From positions 24,227,129 through 24,291,128 of the forward strand of contig CM020505.1 in the NCBI GenBank assembly GCA_009823395.1: a stretch of DNA of 64,000 nucleotides, read 5' to 3'. This document shows, one piece after another, positions 48,400 through 60,115 of the stretch. The notes beneath the pieces are model-generated. The model saw only the letters and a list, made by a program, of their open reading frames with translations. It ran no database searches and was not told the DNA's origin. Both the position numbers and the translations under genes were made by a program. Positions within the stretch are counted from its first letter, which is position 1. The number at the start of each line of letters is the position of its first letter. The DNA comes from Thamnaconus septentrionalis (Eukaryota; Chordata; Actinopteri; Tetraodontiformes; Monacanthidae).

Positions 48400-48650
48400 G
48401 GCGCTGCCGAGGCTTTGGGGGAAATTAAATAACCTGAGGTTGGAGCTACTTTAGAAAGGCCCAATTAACATATTTGCCTCTGGAGGGAAATATTGCCTGC
48501 AGTTGATGGGCTGTAATTTTACGCCCTGGCTTTTATTTTTTTAATTTCTTTCCTCCTGCTCCAGCGTTCTCATTCTGCCAGCTCTGAATAATCTGTAGAA
48601 TTTGTTTTACAGGCCAAAGAGAATAAACACAGTGGTCAGTAAAGTGCCGT
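48400..48650. other. candidate conserved noncoding element
   Basis: Repeat-free AT-rich block: AAATTAAATAACCTG, CCCAATTAACATATTTGCC, GGGCTGTAATTTTACG and TGAATAATCTG. Judged by eye. Confidence 0.3.
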
Positions 48651-48655
48651 GCATG

Positions 48656-48725
<70 letters not shown>
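48656..48725. repeat. (TG)n, 70 bp
   Basis: About 35 uninterrupted TG units. Confidence 0.97.
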
Positions 48726-48726
<1 letters not shown>

Positions 48727-48828
48727 TCCAGGTTTATTTGTGTTGATTTAGCAGGACTGCAGTGTGCTAATGAACCACTCCCACAGCAGCGTCCAAGTTT
48801 GGAAGCTAAAATTGTGTTTGTGGTGGCT

Positions 48829-48868
48829 GCTTCATGGCTTCATGGCTTCATGGCTTCATGGCTTCGTG
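48829..48868. repeat. 8-bp GCTTCATG repeated five times
   Basis: Four exact units and a fifth with one A-to-G change. Confidence 0.95.
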
Positions 48869-49048
48869 CTATATTGTATTTTGAAGAGGAACGGATCTCC
48901 AGCCCACAGTGGCCTTCTAGTATCTCCCTCCCTGGAGAGACCAAGACAGTCATTTGGGCTGAGGCTGCAGTAGATCACACTGCTAAAATCAACATCCATA
49001 CTCCACAGTCTTTTAATTACCTTCTGCCTCTTTCTCTCCAGCCACACG

Positions 49049-49089
<41 letters not shown>

Positions 49090-52000
49090 AACCGTGTGGA
49101 GGTCAAACTAAAGTTCCACTCTACCTCCTCTGACTCTTTGTCTGAATCAGCGGCGTGCACACACACAGGATGAAAGTCCTGAAACGGGGAAACCCTTATT
49201 ACTTCTCATTAGTGGGTAACCTGATGCACACTTACAAGTCCCAACAGTTGCTGCTGTCAGCTGCTGAAGCCTCCAAATGGCCCCGGCGCTACCGCAAAAG
49301 AGGCTGAGCAGACGTTCAAGTGCTTTGCCTGCGTGTCGCCCGGCGCGGCTCTGCGTTGTCGCCTCCAGGCCCAAACCAGGAGGGAGCGTTTAAGAGCAAA
49401 TAAGCAAGAAAAGTGGGCTGTGAGCCTCCGACGCTTCCACTGACACCCAGAACTACACATCATTAGGCCTCCACAGCCTCTCTCTCTTCATGCTGGGCCT
49501 CGCACACTCACTCACACACACACACGCGCGCCAGTGGAGTCATTAAAGCCAATGTGTAATTAAAGTTGGAATAAACAAAGGCTTTTCCCCAGGTCTGTTT
49601 TTTCTGCTGCTCCTGAACCACAAGCGTGTATCCCTCTCATTTTCACACAGGCTTCCTCTCTCCCTCTCTCTCTCTCCCTTTTTTCCTTCCCCCTTTCCCC
49701 CCACGTATCCCATAGAGAGCGAGCGAGCAAGAGAGAGAGAGAGAGAGAGTTGACATATAAAAGAATAAATTCTCATTGGCTCCCGAGGTGGTGGAGGTGG
49801 TGGTGGTGGTGGTGGCAGCATGGACGAAGGCCCTCAGCCTAATTAGAAAACTAAATACTGTGAGTAATGCCGAGCCCTGGGGAATACAACTGCCATATCT
49901 CTTACACATGTGATGTTGGAAGGAGCCGCAGTGCCACTGGGGCGTCTCGCTGAAATATCCTGCGCCGTTCCCCTCTGCACAGCTGTCCACACAGAGCCCT
50001 GCACTTAAGACAGGCTCACTTTCAGAGTTAAAATAGAAATTTGTGTCCTAAGTGCTGCAGCAGGGCTAATGCTAAATATTTAATTCCCTCGGGTGCTAAT
50101 TATGGTTGAGTACTGGCAACAAGGATTCCCCTTTTTCACTCCACATAACAACTGTAAAAGCAATTTAAGCATTTTTCAATTAATTAAACACACAGTCTCC
50201 CAGTAACCTCTTGTCATTTTGCCCTCCAGGACCGTAGCTAATTTGTGCAGAATAGAGGAGGGGAAGCAGTGGGGGTTGCCGTCGTTTTCATCACGGCAAA
50301 ATGCTCCGACAAAAGGAAGCAAAATGGAAAACACAACATTTTCACCAGAGAGAGAGAGAGGAAAAGAAAAGATCAGACTCTCTTCTCCTTTGGAACTAAT
50401 AAGCAAAATAGGTAGAGAAAAAGAGATGTTGCAATTGTTATGAACACGTACAGCATCAGATGACTGCAACCAGCAGCAATCACTGCCTTATCAAGGCTGA
50501 GTGAGATGGTCCAGAAGGCCGTGCGGCTAATCCCTCGTGTATTTTTAGTCACAACGGGCTGATGAAGTGAAAGGACGACATCAGCGATAAAACGGGGGCC
50601 ACTGTGAAGAAGCCTTTACAAGATCAGGCCGACTGCACGAGCACGTCGAGCCACCGGCGAGTCCAAATGAATCTGTACAACAGTGGTGAAGCCACGGCAA
50701 CATGGAGCGGATGACATTAAGATAAGGAGACATTATGAGTCTATAATATGTTGGAACTATCAGCTCTGCTTTGAACTTCCCTTGGTGTCTATTCTGATGG
50801 CTAAATATATATAAATATAGTATATATATATAGATACATACATTTTTTTACCGTCCAAATCTTAGCAATTTTATTAGGAAGGAAAAAAAAAAACAGATTT
50901 TTTTTTTTTCCATATTGGGTTGTAAAGTTGATGCAGAAATGTGCCTCATGCACATGATCATCCATTGTGTGCGGTGATGAGGAGCGCTGCGACACACCCA
51001 TCTCTCATAAAAGGCCCCTGTCATTGGCAGAGATCAGACGCAGGCTGTGAAATCCAGCTAATAGTCATTATGGGATGGCGGCGGCGGCGCTCACTACCTG
51101 CTCGCCAAGACGCACGCTTGCTATTTGCATTGTGTCATCTTATCAGCATTCACCCAGACAGAGGACAGATCACAGCGCAGACTGACAGCTGCATGGCTAA
51201 TATGAGTAAATAAGGCTGGGGGGGAGGGGCTCGGGGGGAGGGGCGGGGCTTCGACGTCCTGCACACACTGACAATGGAAAATAAAAGCAGAAAAAAAACA
51301 ATATAAATGCTTAAAAAATGAAAAAGCACAAAGAAATCCGACAGAGTGAAGCAGCCAGAGTTGCATTATTTCCCCCTTTCTTTCCTGTTGTATAATTAAT
51401 ATTTAAAGCCTTTGAAGTTGCCTTTAGCATGCCCCCCCCCCTCCTCCTGCTGGAGGAGCAGGAAGCTGAACCTCAGAGAAGCTGCGAGTCTCTGACTGCT
51501 GGCCTGCAGTCGAGGTTATTTCTGATCTCAGGATGGCTTGGGTTTCAAAGTCTGTTTAAATGGGCTCCCACAAAGCCGGAAGCAGCGACCTCACTCATCC
51601 CCCTCCCTCCCTCCCTCTCTCCCTCTCCCCCACCCTCGCCCGCCCGCCCCACTCTCTCTCTCTTTCCTGCCCTGCGCTGGCTAAATATTGAGGGAGCTCA
51701 GCTTCGCTCAGGAAAAAGCAGAGGAGGTGGGTGGAGTGGGGAGGCCTGGTGTGTGTGTGTGTGTGTGTGGGATGGAGGTCCTCCACCTCCTCCTCCTGCT
51801 GCTCCTGGGTGCTGGTGAGGAGGCCGGGGAGGCGCAGGGTCAGGGCTCCCGGTGCTAAGCTGTGAAAGGCAAACGTTTGGCAGAGTAATTACACGCCGCA
51901 CTGCTCTGGGAGTGATTAGTGATCGTCGTCTGTTGGAAAGTGTTTGCAGCTCGCAGCTCGCAGCCCTCATGGGCTACGCTGCCCCCCCTCCTCCCCACCA

Positions 52001-53518
52001 CCGCCCTCCACCCCCCGACAGCCTACTGTTTAGATTGCATTTGCATGAGGAGAGCGGAGGAGACGGAGCTGCACCTCGTCAACATAAACAGGCTGCTGCG
52101 TTGCTCCAGTGTTGCTCCACTTCAGCGTCAGTGTGTCAGTGGTGCGCCTCACCCCCCCTACGCACACACACACACACACACACACAGCCCACCCCAACAA
52201 TACCTGGGAAAGGTTACGTGGCCGTGGCGGAGCGGCAAATTGCCTAATAAACACTGGCAGTCAGAAGATGCAGACGCTCTCGTCTGCTTCTGGAGCGTCT
52301 TCAGCCTTTTGTTCACTGCCTGCTGCTAGTAGCTGCTAGTAGCTGCTAGCACTGCTAACTAGTGGCAGGAAGTCCACCTCTTTTCAGTGAACCACTTCCT
52401 TTGGCTCGACTCACTGAAAAGAGTCGGTGGGTCTTTCAGCTCCTCAGATGTTTTTTTGTTGTTACTTCTATTATTTTATGGCCAAAGGATGTGCTGCTAA
52501 TATTCATATCCAATGTTCATGATATCAACAATATCCAATGCGTCATTTTTGTATACACTCCGCTAGGAACACAGTGCTGTAAAGAAATAAAATAAAATAC
52601 CAAATCAAACAGCCACCACAATACAACTACAGTATGAACAAGTCAAACAACACAAGATAAAATATATATTTGTGTTTGTGTGTCTGTGTTTATATGTGTT
52701 ATATATTAAGGTACCTATTGATTATTGGGTTGATCTTGTTTCTAATATTCTTTTGTTTTGTTTTTTTTGCATTTCTCTATTGCACAGAATCTCCACTAGA
52801 GGAGCCGTCTCTCTTCCTTCACTTCAACTGGGAAATTCCCCCGTTAGCATCAGATAAGTGCAAAAGTCAGGGCGACGACACGAGATCAATCATTTATCAG
52901 TAAATGAGAACAGTAAGTTTGGAAGGCAGCACGACGGCTCTAAGATGAAGGCCAAACCCTGAAGCCTGCTGGAGGAGGTGGGTGGCAGAGAGGAGGAGGA
53001 GAAACAAACAGAGAGACGGAGAGGAGAGGAAATAGCTGAGGGACTTCCTGAGGGAGGAGAGACTCTGAGCTGCAGGACAATCCCTCCAAATCTGCACCAG
53101 GTGGCGGCATCAGGGAGAAACATCCAGGAAGAGAGTGAGGAGGAGGGGGAGGAGGAGGTGGAGGAGGAGGAGGAGGAGGTGGAGGAGGAGGCGATGCAGA
53201 GGAAGTATATCTGCTGGCAAAATTAGAAAGTACAGCATGTCTAATAAAAAGGCCCTCTTGCAGATGTTATTTCATTCTTTTTTCACCGTGATTCTCATCA
53301 GTGTTTGACATTTAAATATTCAATTACATGTGAAATTAGTCCGCCGAGAGTACAGCACATAGGGAAAGACAATAAAATACGGGGAGCAGAGAGCTGAACA
53401 CTTTGGATTTTAATGAGTGGAGATATATTTAAAATAACATCAGACTGAATCCCATGGAGACTTCCTGTTAACTACAAAGACAACTCGGCACCGTTCACAA
53501 CACAAAGGGAAGGAGTGT
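48869..53518. other. noncoding, several unique AT-rich blocks
   Basis: CA/GT and C-rich small repeats separate unique blocks. The 50,000-50,790 block is repeat-free (GCTAATGCTAAATATTTAATTCC, GTGCTAATTATGG, CAATTAATTAAAC) and enhancer-like. GGTGGT repeats lie at 49789-49816, CTGCTAGTAG repeats at 52322-52352 and GGA triplets at 53137-53192. No coding similarity. Confidence 0.5.
49050..49087. repeat. (CA)n
   Basis: About 19 CA units. Confidence 0.95.
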
Positions 53519-53566
53519 GTGTGCCGCCGCCGCCGCCGCCGCTGCTGCTGCTGCTGCTGCTGCTGA
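53519..53566. repeat. (CCG)n(CTG)n
   Basis: Six CCG-type then about eight CTG units. Confidence 0.95.
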
Positions 53567-53583
53567 GCGTGATAGAAGTGTGG

Positions 53584-53585
<2 letters not shown>

Positions 53586-53625
<40 letters not shown>
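53586..53625. repeat. (TGGC)n
   Basis: About ten tetranucleotide units. Confidence 0.95.
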
Positions 53626-53904
53626 ATCCAACACCTGGAAGGAACTGAGCTCCACGTCCAGCACAACAACAGCAGCAGCAGTAGAAGTAAAGACAGGAGA
53701 GAGCGGAGGAGGTGAGGCCACGCCAGCATCACTGCTGCCACACATTAGAAGTAACACAACTCATGAAGAGGAGGAGGGGAGGAAGAGGAAGAGGAGGAAG
53801 AGGAGGAGCTCCATGGTGAGAGGTTGGACTGCAGCACAGGAACCTTCAGAGGAACTTCGTCACTGTTTGGAGATGGAGAATGAGACTGGCCATGTGTGGA
53901 ATGC

Positions 53905-53989
<85 letters not shown>

Positions 53990-53999
53990 CAGCAGCAGC

Positions 54000-54031
<32 letters not shown>

Positions 54032-54033
54032 TA
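53905..54033. repeat. (CAG)n with TAG interruptions, 129 bp
   Basis: About 43 triplets, mostly AGC/CAG with four scattered GTA variants. Confidence 0.95.
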
Positions 54034-54514
54034 ATCTAATGCTGTGGTTGAAGTTTCCCATTCAGTGTTTGTGCAACACGGCTGCTGGGAGACAACATCA
54101 GAGCCACGACAACAACTGAAGTAAAAAGCAACACTGCAGCACTGGAATGCACCACAGAACATAATGTGGCTGCTCCTCCTCCACCTCCACCTTCTCCTCC
54201 ACCTCCTCCTCCTCCTCTTCAGCAGGCTCATTGGATTAGAGTGCAGCAGGCCTCCTCCTCGTCAACCCTCTCAGTGGCATCTCTGGCTGCAGTGAGGAGG
54301 AGGAGGAGGAGGAGGGAGGAGGAAGGCAACTTGACAAGAGTTGAACGGTTGTTCAGGAGCACAAATCAATCATCTAGAGGAAGTCAGAGAAGAAGATGTG
54401 AGAAAGGAAAGCTGAGAGGGTTCCCTGTGGTGTCAACGGTGACGTCCAGAGTGGAGACAGCGAGTCTGAAGATGGCTGCATGGGCAACGTATCGTTTACA
54501 GCCAACACCCCCAC

Positions 54515-54516
<2 letters not shown>

Positions 54517-54552
<36 letters not shown>
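54517..54552. repeat. (CA)n
   Basis: About 18 CA units. Confidence 0.95.
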
Positions 54553-54554
<2 letters not shown>

Positions 54555-55124
54555 CACCCTCTGATGTGGGTGTGCAGCCGCAGTGGTTCCTCTACTTAAG
54601 GCAACAGGAGTGCGGCTCAGTCTAACATGCCTATTAAAAGATAGTTTTAATTACAGCGCCACCGCTCTCTCTCTCCTGGGATCACGTCTTCCATGAACTC
54701 CGTGTTCCTCTGGCATGTGCACTTGTGTGGAGTGGCACCAACTGCAGCGCGCCGTGTTTTCTCCCTCCAATTAGAGGCCATGTTGACAGATTAAGGCTGC
54801 TGCTGCTTCGTGCTTCACTAACGCATTTATAGAGGAAGATGATGAACACGCTGGTGGGGGAGGTGGGTGGGGGGGGGGGTCAAAGTCAGGGGGAGGGGAG
54901 GAAGGAGTAAGAACATGCATGGGAACCCGGAGGGGATTAATGTGTTGATATTACCTGGGCCACCTGGTCAGCTTCCATTATCACTCACACACATTAGAGA
55001 GCAGCAGCAGCAGCAGCAGCAGTTGGATCAAGTTGCTGCAGATCTCTGGGCTGCAGCTCCCACACTGCCGCCCGCCGCTCCACCTCTGCACTGTATCGCT
55101 TTACCTGCATTCACGCTGCGCTAG

Positions 55125-55139
55125 GGCGCCACCTACGTG
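55125..55139 (-). promoter_or_regulatory. candidate CTCF binding motif
   Basis: On the minus strand CACGTAGGTGGCGCC carries the TAGGTGGCGCC core of the CTCF consensus. Its orientation faces the + motif near 13.5 kb. Confidence 0.4.
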
Positions 55140-55264
55140 CCTGCGGAGCTGGGTGGGTTGTGCACTCGGCCAGCTGGTGGATACAACTGTACACAAGTAT
55201 ATTTGATAAAGCCAGTGGGGGAATCGATGAGCTCCATCGGATCAATCAATCATCATCTGCACGG

Positions 55265-55267
<3 letters not shown>

Positions 55268-55352
<85 letters not shown>
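55268..55352. repeat. (CAG)n with one CAT
   Basis: About 28 triplets, interrupted once by CAT. Confidence 0.95.
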
Positions 55353-55353
<1 letters not shown>

Positions 55354-55464
55354 TCACACCACTGCCGAGGACTGAGATCTCTGTCTGGTACCTTCTCATC
55401 TTCTCATTTCACTATCACTTCTGATCAGAGGTTCATCACTCCGTCACTGCTGGCCTCTATCTGG

Positions 55465-55466
<2 letters not shown>

Positions 55467-55499
<33 letters not shown>
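55467..55499. repeat. (CTG)n
   Basis: About 11 CTG units, opposite in strand sense to the CAG tract 115 bp upstream. Confidence 0.95.
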
Positions 55500-55588
55500 G
55501 CCTCCTGGAGACCACCAGGACCTGCAGGGAGCTGGGCTCAACTCAATGAGGGACCACAGCAACCTCACACCATACATCTTCTTTCAAG

Positions 55589-55996
<408 letters not shown>

Positions 55997-56078
55997 GCTA
56001 GATCACTAACCAAGCCCAACCCTGACTCACTGGAAGAACAATTCAATGTATTGTTAAATTACAGGTGAGGTGTAAGGT

Positions 56079-56120
<42 letters not shown>

Positions 56121-56337
56121 GAAATTCAAGGAAAGACGGTCAAACAGTGAGATGCTACTTTTATGCATTTGTGTAAAAAATGAAGCAACTTTGTCACATT
56201 AGTGAGGATAAAGGTCAAAGGTCAATGACTGGTGAATGCAAACGCAGCCTCAATTGAAGCGATGCAATGACTGGTGCACATTTCACAGAGCAGCCAGTGG
56301 TGGTGCTGTGAACGGCTGGCAGCTGTTTAGTCAGCCA

Positions 56338-56368
<31 letters not shown>

Positions 56369-56668
56369 TTTAATCATTTAATAACAGCCTTGTATAAAAA
56401 GCAAGGTCAAAACTAAAGTGCATCATTAGAACAGTGAATCTCTGCGTCTGCAAAGCATCATGGGAGCAGGAAGTGTTTAGAATGTCAATGGTGGTCCAGT
56501 TGCAGCCCTCGGCCCTCAGCTACACACACTGGTGTCAACTCGTGGCTTTAGGACTCACACACACTCACAATGGGTCAGAATCACAGCACTGCTGCAGGAT
56601 TGTTTTCCACGCAGGTAGAAAAATAAAACGTGCGCAAGAACGGCGCCGCAGCTGACCTCTCAATGTTC

Positions 56669-56702
56669 GACTGACTGACTGACTGACTGACTGACTGACT
56701 GA
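56669..56702. repeat. (GACT)n
   Basis: About eight tetranucleotide units. Confidence 0.95.
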
Positions 56703-56819
56703 GTCAACCATCCCCACACACCATGTTGTGTAATAACGCGGTAACAGTGCAGTATTAAGATGAGGGCCACTCCTTCAGTGAAAGCTTCATCTGTCACTCA
56801 CTTCCTTCTGCCACGACCA

Positions 56820-56822
<3 letters not shown>

Positions 56823-56887
<65 letters not shown>
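56823..56887. repeat. (GT)n, about 65 bp
   Basis: About 32 uninterrupted units. Confidence 0.97.
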
Positions 56888-56890
<3 letters not shown>

Positions 56891-57309
56891 GAGAAAAGAA
56901 AAGAAAAGCTTTATTCATAGCAAGCTGTCAAAACGACAAAGGTGCAGATTTAAATTTAAGAGCAATTCTACAAATGTTCTTTAACGCAAAAAATGAAAAG
57001 AAACAATGTTTCTAGTGGAGGAGGTGAGAAGAAAAGCAGCAGAAACACTCTCCTATATCGCATGTGTGGACGCTGTGACCTATAGTAACCTCAACACTGT
57101 GGCTCCTCTGCTGCTGCTGCTGCTTCACACCATCACTCATCCATCATGATAAAGGCTCTGACCACATACATTTTATTAGTAATAATGATACAGTAAAAAA
57201 ATGAGAAAAAGGAAAAAAATGGATTTCCCCACACAGTAGAAAAAAGTGTATGTGTAAAGTTTGTATTATTATCATTATTATTTGCAATGCATACATAATA
57301 AATTTTAAT

Positions 57310-57311
<2 letters not shown>

Positions 57312-57392
<81 letters not shown>

Positions 57393-57416
57393 TAATAATA
57401 ATGATAATAATAAAAG
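57312..57416. repeat. (ATT)n followed by (AAT)n, inverted
   Basis: About nine ATT units are followed directly by over 20 AAT units, so the arms are reverse complements and can pair. Confidence 0.95.
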
Positions 57417-57600
57417 TATAATTTATTCTAGTTGTTGTTTTTTATTAAAACACCCAAAAATGTCCTAATGTGCGGGTCAATGGTGACAATAATATGGGGG
57501 GGGGTCCGGCAATTAGCTGATGGTGCTGCTACAGTGAGAGCAGCTCAGCCAATCAGCGTCATCACACGCACTGAGCTCGAGCTTTATTCACTTCATTCAC

Positions 57601-57605
<5 letters not shown>

Positions 57606-57647
<42 letters not shown>
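57606..57647. repeat. (CA)n
   Basis: About 21 CA units. Confidence 0.95.
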
Positions 57648-57651
<4 letters not shown>

Positions 57652-57891
57652 TGTTTTCTTTACGCCCCCCCCCCTCCCCCGTGTAGCGGCGTCATCCTTC
57701 TCTGTCGCGAGCTTCTCACAGCGTTAAAAAAAATAATAATAATAAAGGAGAGAAAAAAACACGTGACAGTGCGCGCGCACACACACACTCTCTTTAGCAG
57801 CGCCTACAGCGATCCCTTCCGGCTCATCTGAGACTGGAGAGCTGAAGAGCACTCAACACAACACACGCGTCGGGGCCAATATTATCACAAC

Positions 57892-57931
57892 AGCCTGTTT
57901 ACTGGTTTATATATAAACCAATAAACAGGCT
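57892..57931. repeat. 40-bp near-perfect palindrome with inverted forkhead-like sites
   Basis: A 20+20 bp inverted repeat centred on TATA|TATA. Only one base pair breaks the symmetry (C at 57902 against A at 57921). The arms contain TGTTTAC and ATAAACA, which fit the forkhead core RYAAACA in opposite orientations. A TA repeat follows immediately (57931-57950). It lies about 1.9 kb upstream of the irx5 ATG. Confidence 0.85.
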
Positions 57932-58309
57932 ATATATATATATATATACTTGAATTAAATAATAACGGCTGTTTAAAAGTTTATTATTACAGAATAAAAG
58001 GAGGGCAAAAGCCCAACTGTCCTTATTATTTACTGAATGCAATTAGAAATAAAGAGTTAAATCGTGGTTAAATACGATCAATATGATCAATGTGACAGTA
58101 AATATCCACGAGTGCCATATTGTAAGAACAGTGTCCAGGCGTCCAGCGGTGGACCAATCAGCGCTGATCATTCCAGATTACAGCAGCGGCTCCGCGAGGA
58201 TCTGCTGTCAAGTGGCGCTAATCTGACCGCGCTCGAGGCTTTATGACGTTATGAGAGTATCGACAAATTAAAGCAGCGACACCTGATCACTAGTTAGTTA
58301 GCACGGTCA

Positions 58310-58380
<71 letters not shown>

Positions 58381-58381
58381 T

Positions 58382-58429
<48 letters not shown>

Positions 58430-58530
58430 GAAAGAAAAGCAAACACATCGGTACATACGTGCACGCAGCAACCGACCGCAGCGCGCGAGTCTCCAAGAAG
58501 CGGCAAAGTTGAGTGAGTGACGCAGAGCCG

Positions 58531-58590
58531 CTGCGACTCTCACTCCTTCACTGCGACTCTCACTCCTTCACTGCGACTCTCACTCCTTCA
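58531..58590. repeat. 20-bp unit repeated three times, exact
   Basis: Three exact head-to-tail copies of a 20-bp unit beginning ctgcgactct, upstream of the irx5 leader. Confidence 0.95.
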
Positions 58591-58966
58591 CTGCTGTTTG
58601 CGGCTTTCAAGTTGCGCTGAATCTCACCGCGGCGCTGCGCTGCGTTATTGAGCCGCTGCTGCGAGCGGCGAGCAGCGGCGGCAGTAATAATCCATCCAAC
58701 TCCCTCTGACACACTGAACCCAGAGCAGCGGCGGCGCTGCGCCACTCTGGCGGTTTAACGCAAGACGCGCAAAGACTTTTCTCTGAAAAAAATGCAGAAA
58801 GAATAAAAGGGTAATAAAAAAATAAAAAGAAAAAATAGAAAAATAGGCGCTTTATTTCCTGCGGGTGAGTTGAAAAGCTCCACATCCTGGAGAATCGACC
58901 GATTGGTTATTGATCAAGTGTGAAAGTGACGGCTTCTCATTTTGGGGAAGGAGGGGTGAAGGGGGG

Positions 58967-58973
<7 letters not shown>

Positions 58974-59015
<42 letters not shown>
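58974..59015. repeat. (GA)n
   Basis: About 20 GA units after a G run in the irx5 upstream region. Confidence 0.95.
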
Positions 59016-59019
<4 letters not shown>

Positions 59020-59483
59020 AGTTGACAGACTTGCATGATGTCGCCATCCAGAGGGAGGGGAGGGCGGGGGGGGAGGGGCTGCCAGGCGCACTGGAGACTT
59101 TCTGCAACGAGCCTTGTTAAAGAGAGAGAGGTGGGGGGGGTGAGAAGGATTGTTAGTTAACGCGAGAGAGTGGAGAGAGAGAGGGGGGGCAGAGAGGGAG
59201 AGGGGGAGAGAGAGTGAAGAGAAAAAGAGAGGGAGAGAGAGAGGGAGGGAGAGAGAGCTTGAGTTTGGGCAGGGCGGAGGCTCCCAGCAGTAGAGTGAGA
59301 CTACACCCCGACAGGAGGAGCAGGAGGAGCAGCAGCAGGAGGAGGCGGAGGAGGAGAGGAGGAGGAGGAGGAGCGTAGTAGGCGGCGAGAGCCTCAATTT
59401 TTCAACTTAGCATCTTGGCAGGACATTTTCCCAAGCAAAGACCCCCGTCCGCGCGCTGCAAAAAAAACAACTTCTGCGAGGGC

Positions 59484-59543
59484 ATGAGAGCGACGGAGCG
59501 GCTGAGAGAAGGAGAGAAGGAGAGAAAAGCAAAGAAAAGCTGA
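59484..59543 (+). other. upstream ORF 1 in the irx5 leader
   Basis: ATG at 59484 followed by 19 codons, including the stop TGA at 59541, rich in Arg, Lys and Glu. It would lie in the mRNA only if transcription starts upstream of it. It could reduce initiation at the irx5 ATG. Confidence 0.35.
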
Positions 59544-59710
59544 ACTAGGGAGAGGAGAAGCAGCCTCGACCTGACAGGAGTCACAACTAAACCTCCGCTC
59601 TTCATCATCATCTGCTCCTCCACTTCACTCTCTGCTGCTCGCTTGCTGTGGGGGGGCACTCTGAGGCTCTGACAAGTTTTCTGGGGGTCTGCGCAGCCGC
59701 TCACGGCTCT

Positions 59711-59722
59711 ATGCGCTCCGGC

Positions 59723-59759
<37 letters not shown>

Positions 59760-59785
59760 GCGGCAGCAGCGGCAGCAGCGCATGA
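59711..59785 (+). other. upstream ORF 2 in the irx5 leader (Ser/Gly repeat peptide)
   Basis: ATG at 59711, 24 codons and a TGA at 59783. The peptide is MRSGG followed by a run of serines from an AGC repeat and then mixed Gly/Ser. Its stop overlaps the next ATG (ATGA). It ends 66 bases before the irx5 start codon, so re-initiation is plausible. Confidence 0.45.
59726..59780. repeat. AGC/GGC trinucleotide tract in the irx5 leader
   Basis: An (AGC)n run followed by mixed GGC/AGC triplets in the 5' leader, inside upstream ORF 2. CAG-type repeats in leaders can vary in length between individuals. Confidence 0.85.
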
Positions 59786-59793
59786 GAAAATAA
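59782..59793 (+). other. minimal upstream ORF 3 in the irx5 leader
   Basis: ATG AGA AAA TAA, overlapping the stop of the preceding uORF by one ATGA tetranucleotide. It is a three-codon uORF 58 bases before the irx5 ATG. Confidence 0.4.
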
Positions 59794-59851
59794 AAGCGCA
59801 GCGGGGGAAAAGTGCGCAAGGTAAGCGGCGGTGCTGTGCGGCTCCGCAGCC

Positions 59852-60115
59852 ATGGCGTACCCTCAGGGCTACCTGTACCAGCCGTCCGCCTCGCTGGCCC
59901 TCTACTCGTGCCCGGCGTACAGCAGCAGCGTCATCTCGGGGCCGCGCACGGAGGAGCTCGGCAGGTCGTCGTCGGGTTCCGCCTTCGCGCCCTACGCTGC
60001 GGGATCCACCGCCGCCTTCAGCGGAGCCTCGCCGGGATACAACTCGCACCTGCAGCCCTACAGCGCGGACGCGGCGGCGGCGGCGGCGGCGGCGGCCACT
60101 TTCACCTCGTACGTG
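59852..60115 (+). CDS. irx5: irx5 coding exon 1
   Basis: 88 codons from the ATG at 59852 to TAC GTG. The donor is gtgagtaaag at 60116. It encodes the tyrosine/serine-rich IRX5 N-terminus ([20 protein letters not shown], then [18 protein letters not shown]) and nine alanines made almost entirely of GCG codons just before the junction. It ends in phase 0 after SYV, matching the family's SYV-GSPYDH boundary. Reading on without splicing would meet a stop at 60155-60157. Confidence 0.93.

Larger units (their letters stand above)
53626..55588. other. noncoding, triplet-repeat-rich
   Basis: CAG and GGA/CCT triplet tracts with unique sequence between, the CTCF-like motif at 55125 and a CA tract. No real gene was recognised; open frames are poly-Ser, Gln or Ala shadows. 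Confidence 0.55.
57417..58449. other. noncoding, irx5-proximal upstream region
   Basis: It holds a CCAATCAGCG motif (57550), the 40-bp palindrome (57892-57931) with a TA repeat, a second GACCAATCAGCGCTGATCATTCC (58151-58173) and an alternating CA/TC tract (58313-58428). A plausible distal promoter. Confidence 0.45.
58450..59851 (+). promoter_or_regulatory. irx5: irx5 promoter and 5' leader region
   Basis: A CpG-rich, GA-rich block directly upstream of the irx5 start. It holds a 20-bp triplicated repeat (58531-58590), an A-rich stretch with AATAAAAGG (about 58800), a long GA tract (58974-59015), purine-rich sequence to about 59390, then a CpG-rich leader with three upstream ORFs. No clear TATA/initiator pair can be fixed from sequence, so the transcription start is unknown. 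The leader reads without an obvious intron into the ATG. A divergent noncoding transcript is known next to mammalian IRX5, but nothing here proves one. Confidence 0.55.

Noticed and set aside
47879..48428. Ser/Pro/Leu- and Gly/Arg/Glu-rich frames
   Set aside because: Translation of the CCTT polypyrimidine tract on both strands.
59821..59849. AAG|GTAAGC ... CCGCAG pair suggesting an intron just before the irx5 ATG
   Set aside because: Only 29 bases long, too short for a vertebrate intron. Splicing the donor to exon 2 would remove the start and give no open upstream frame.
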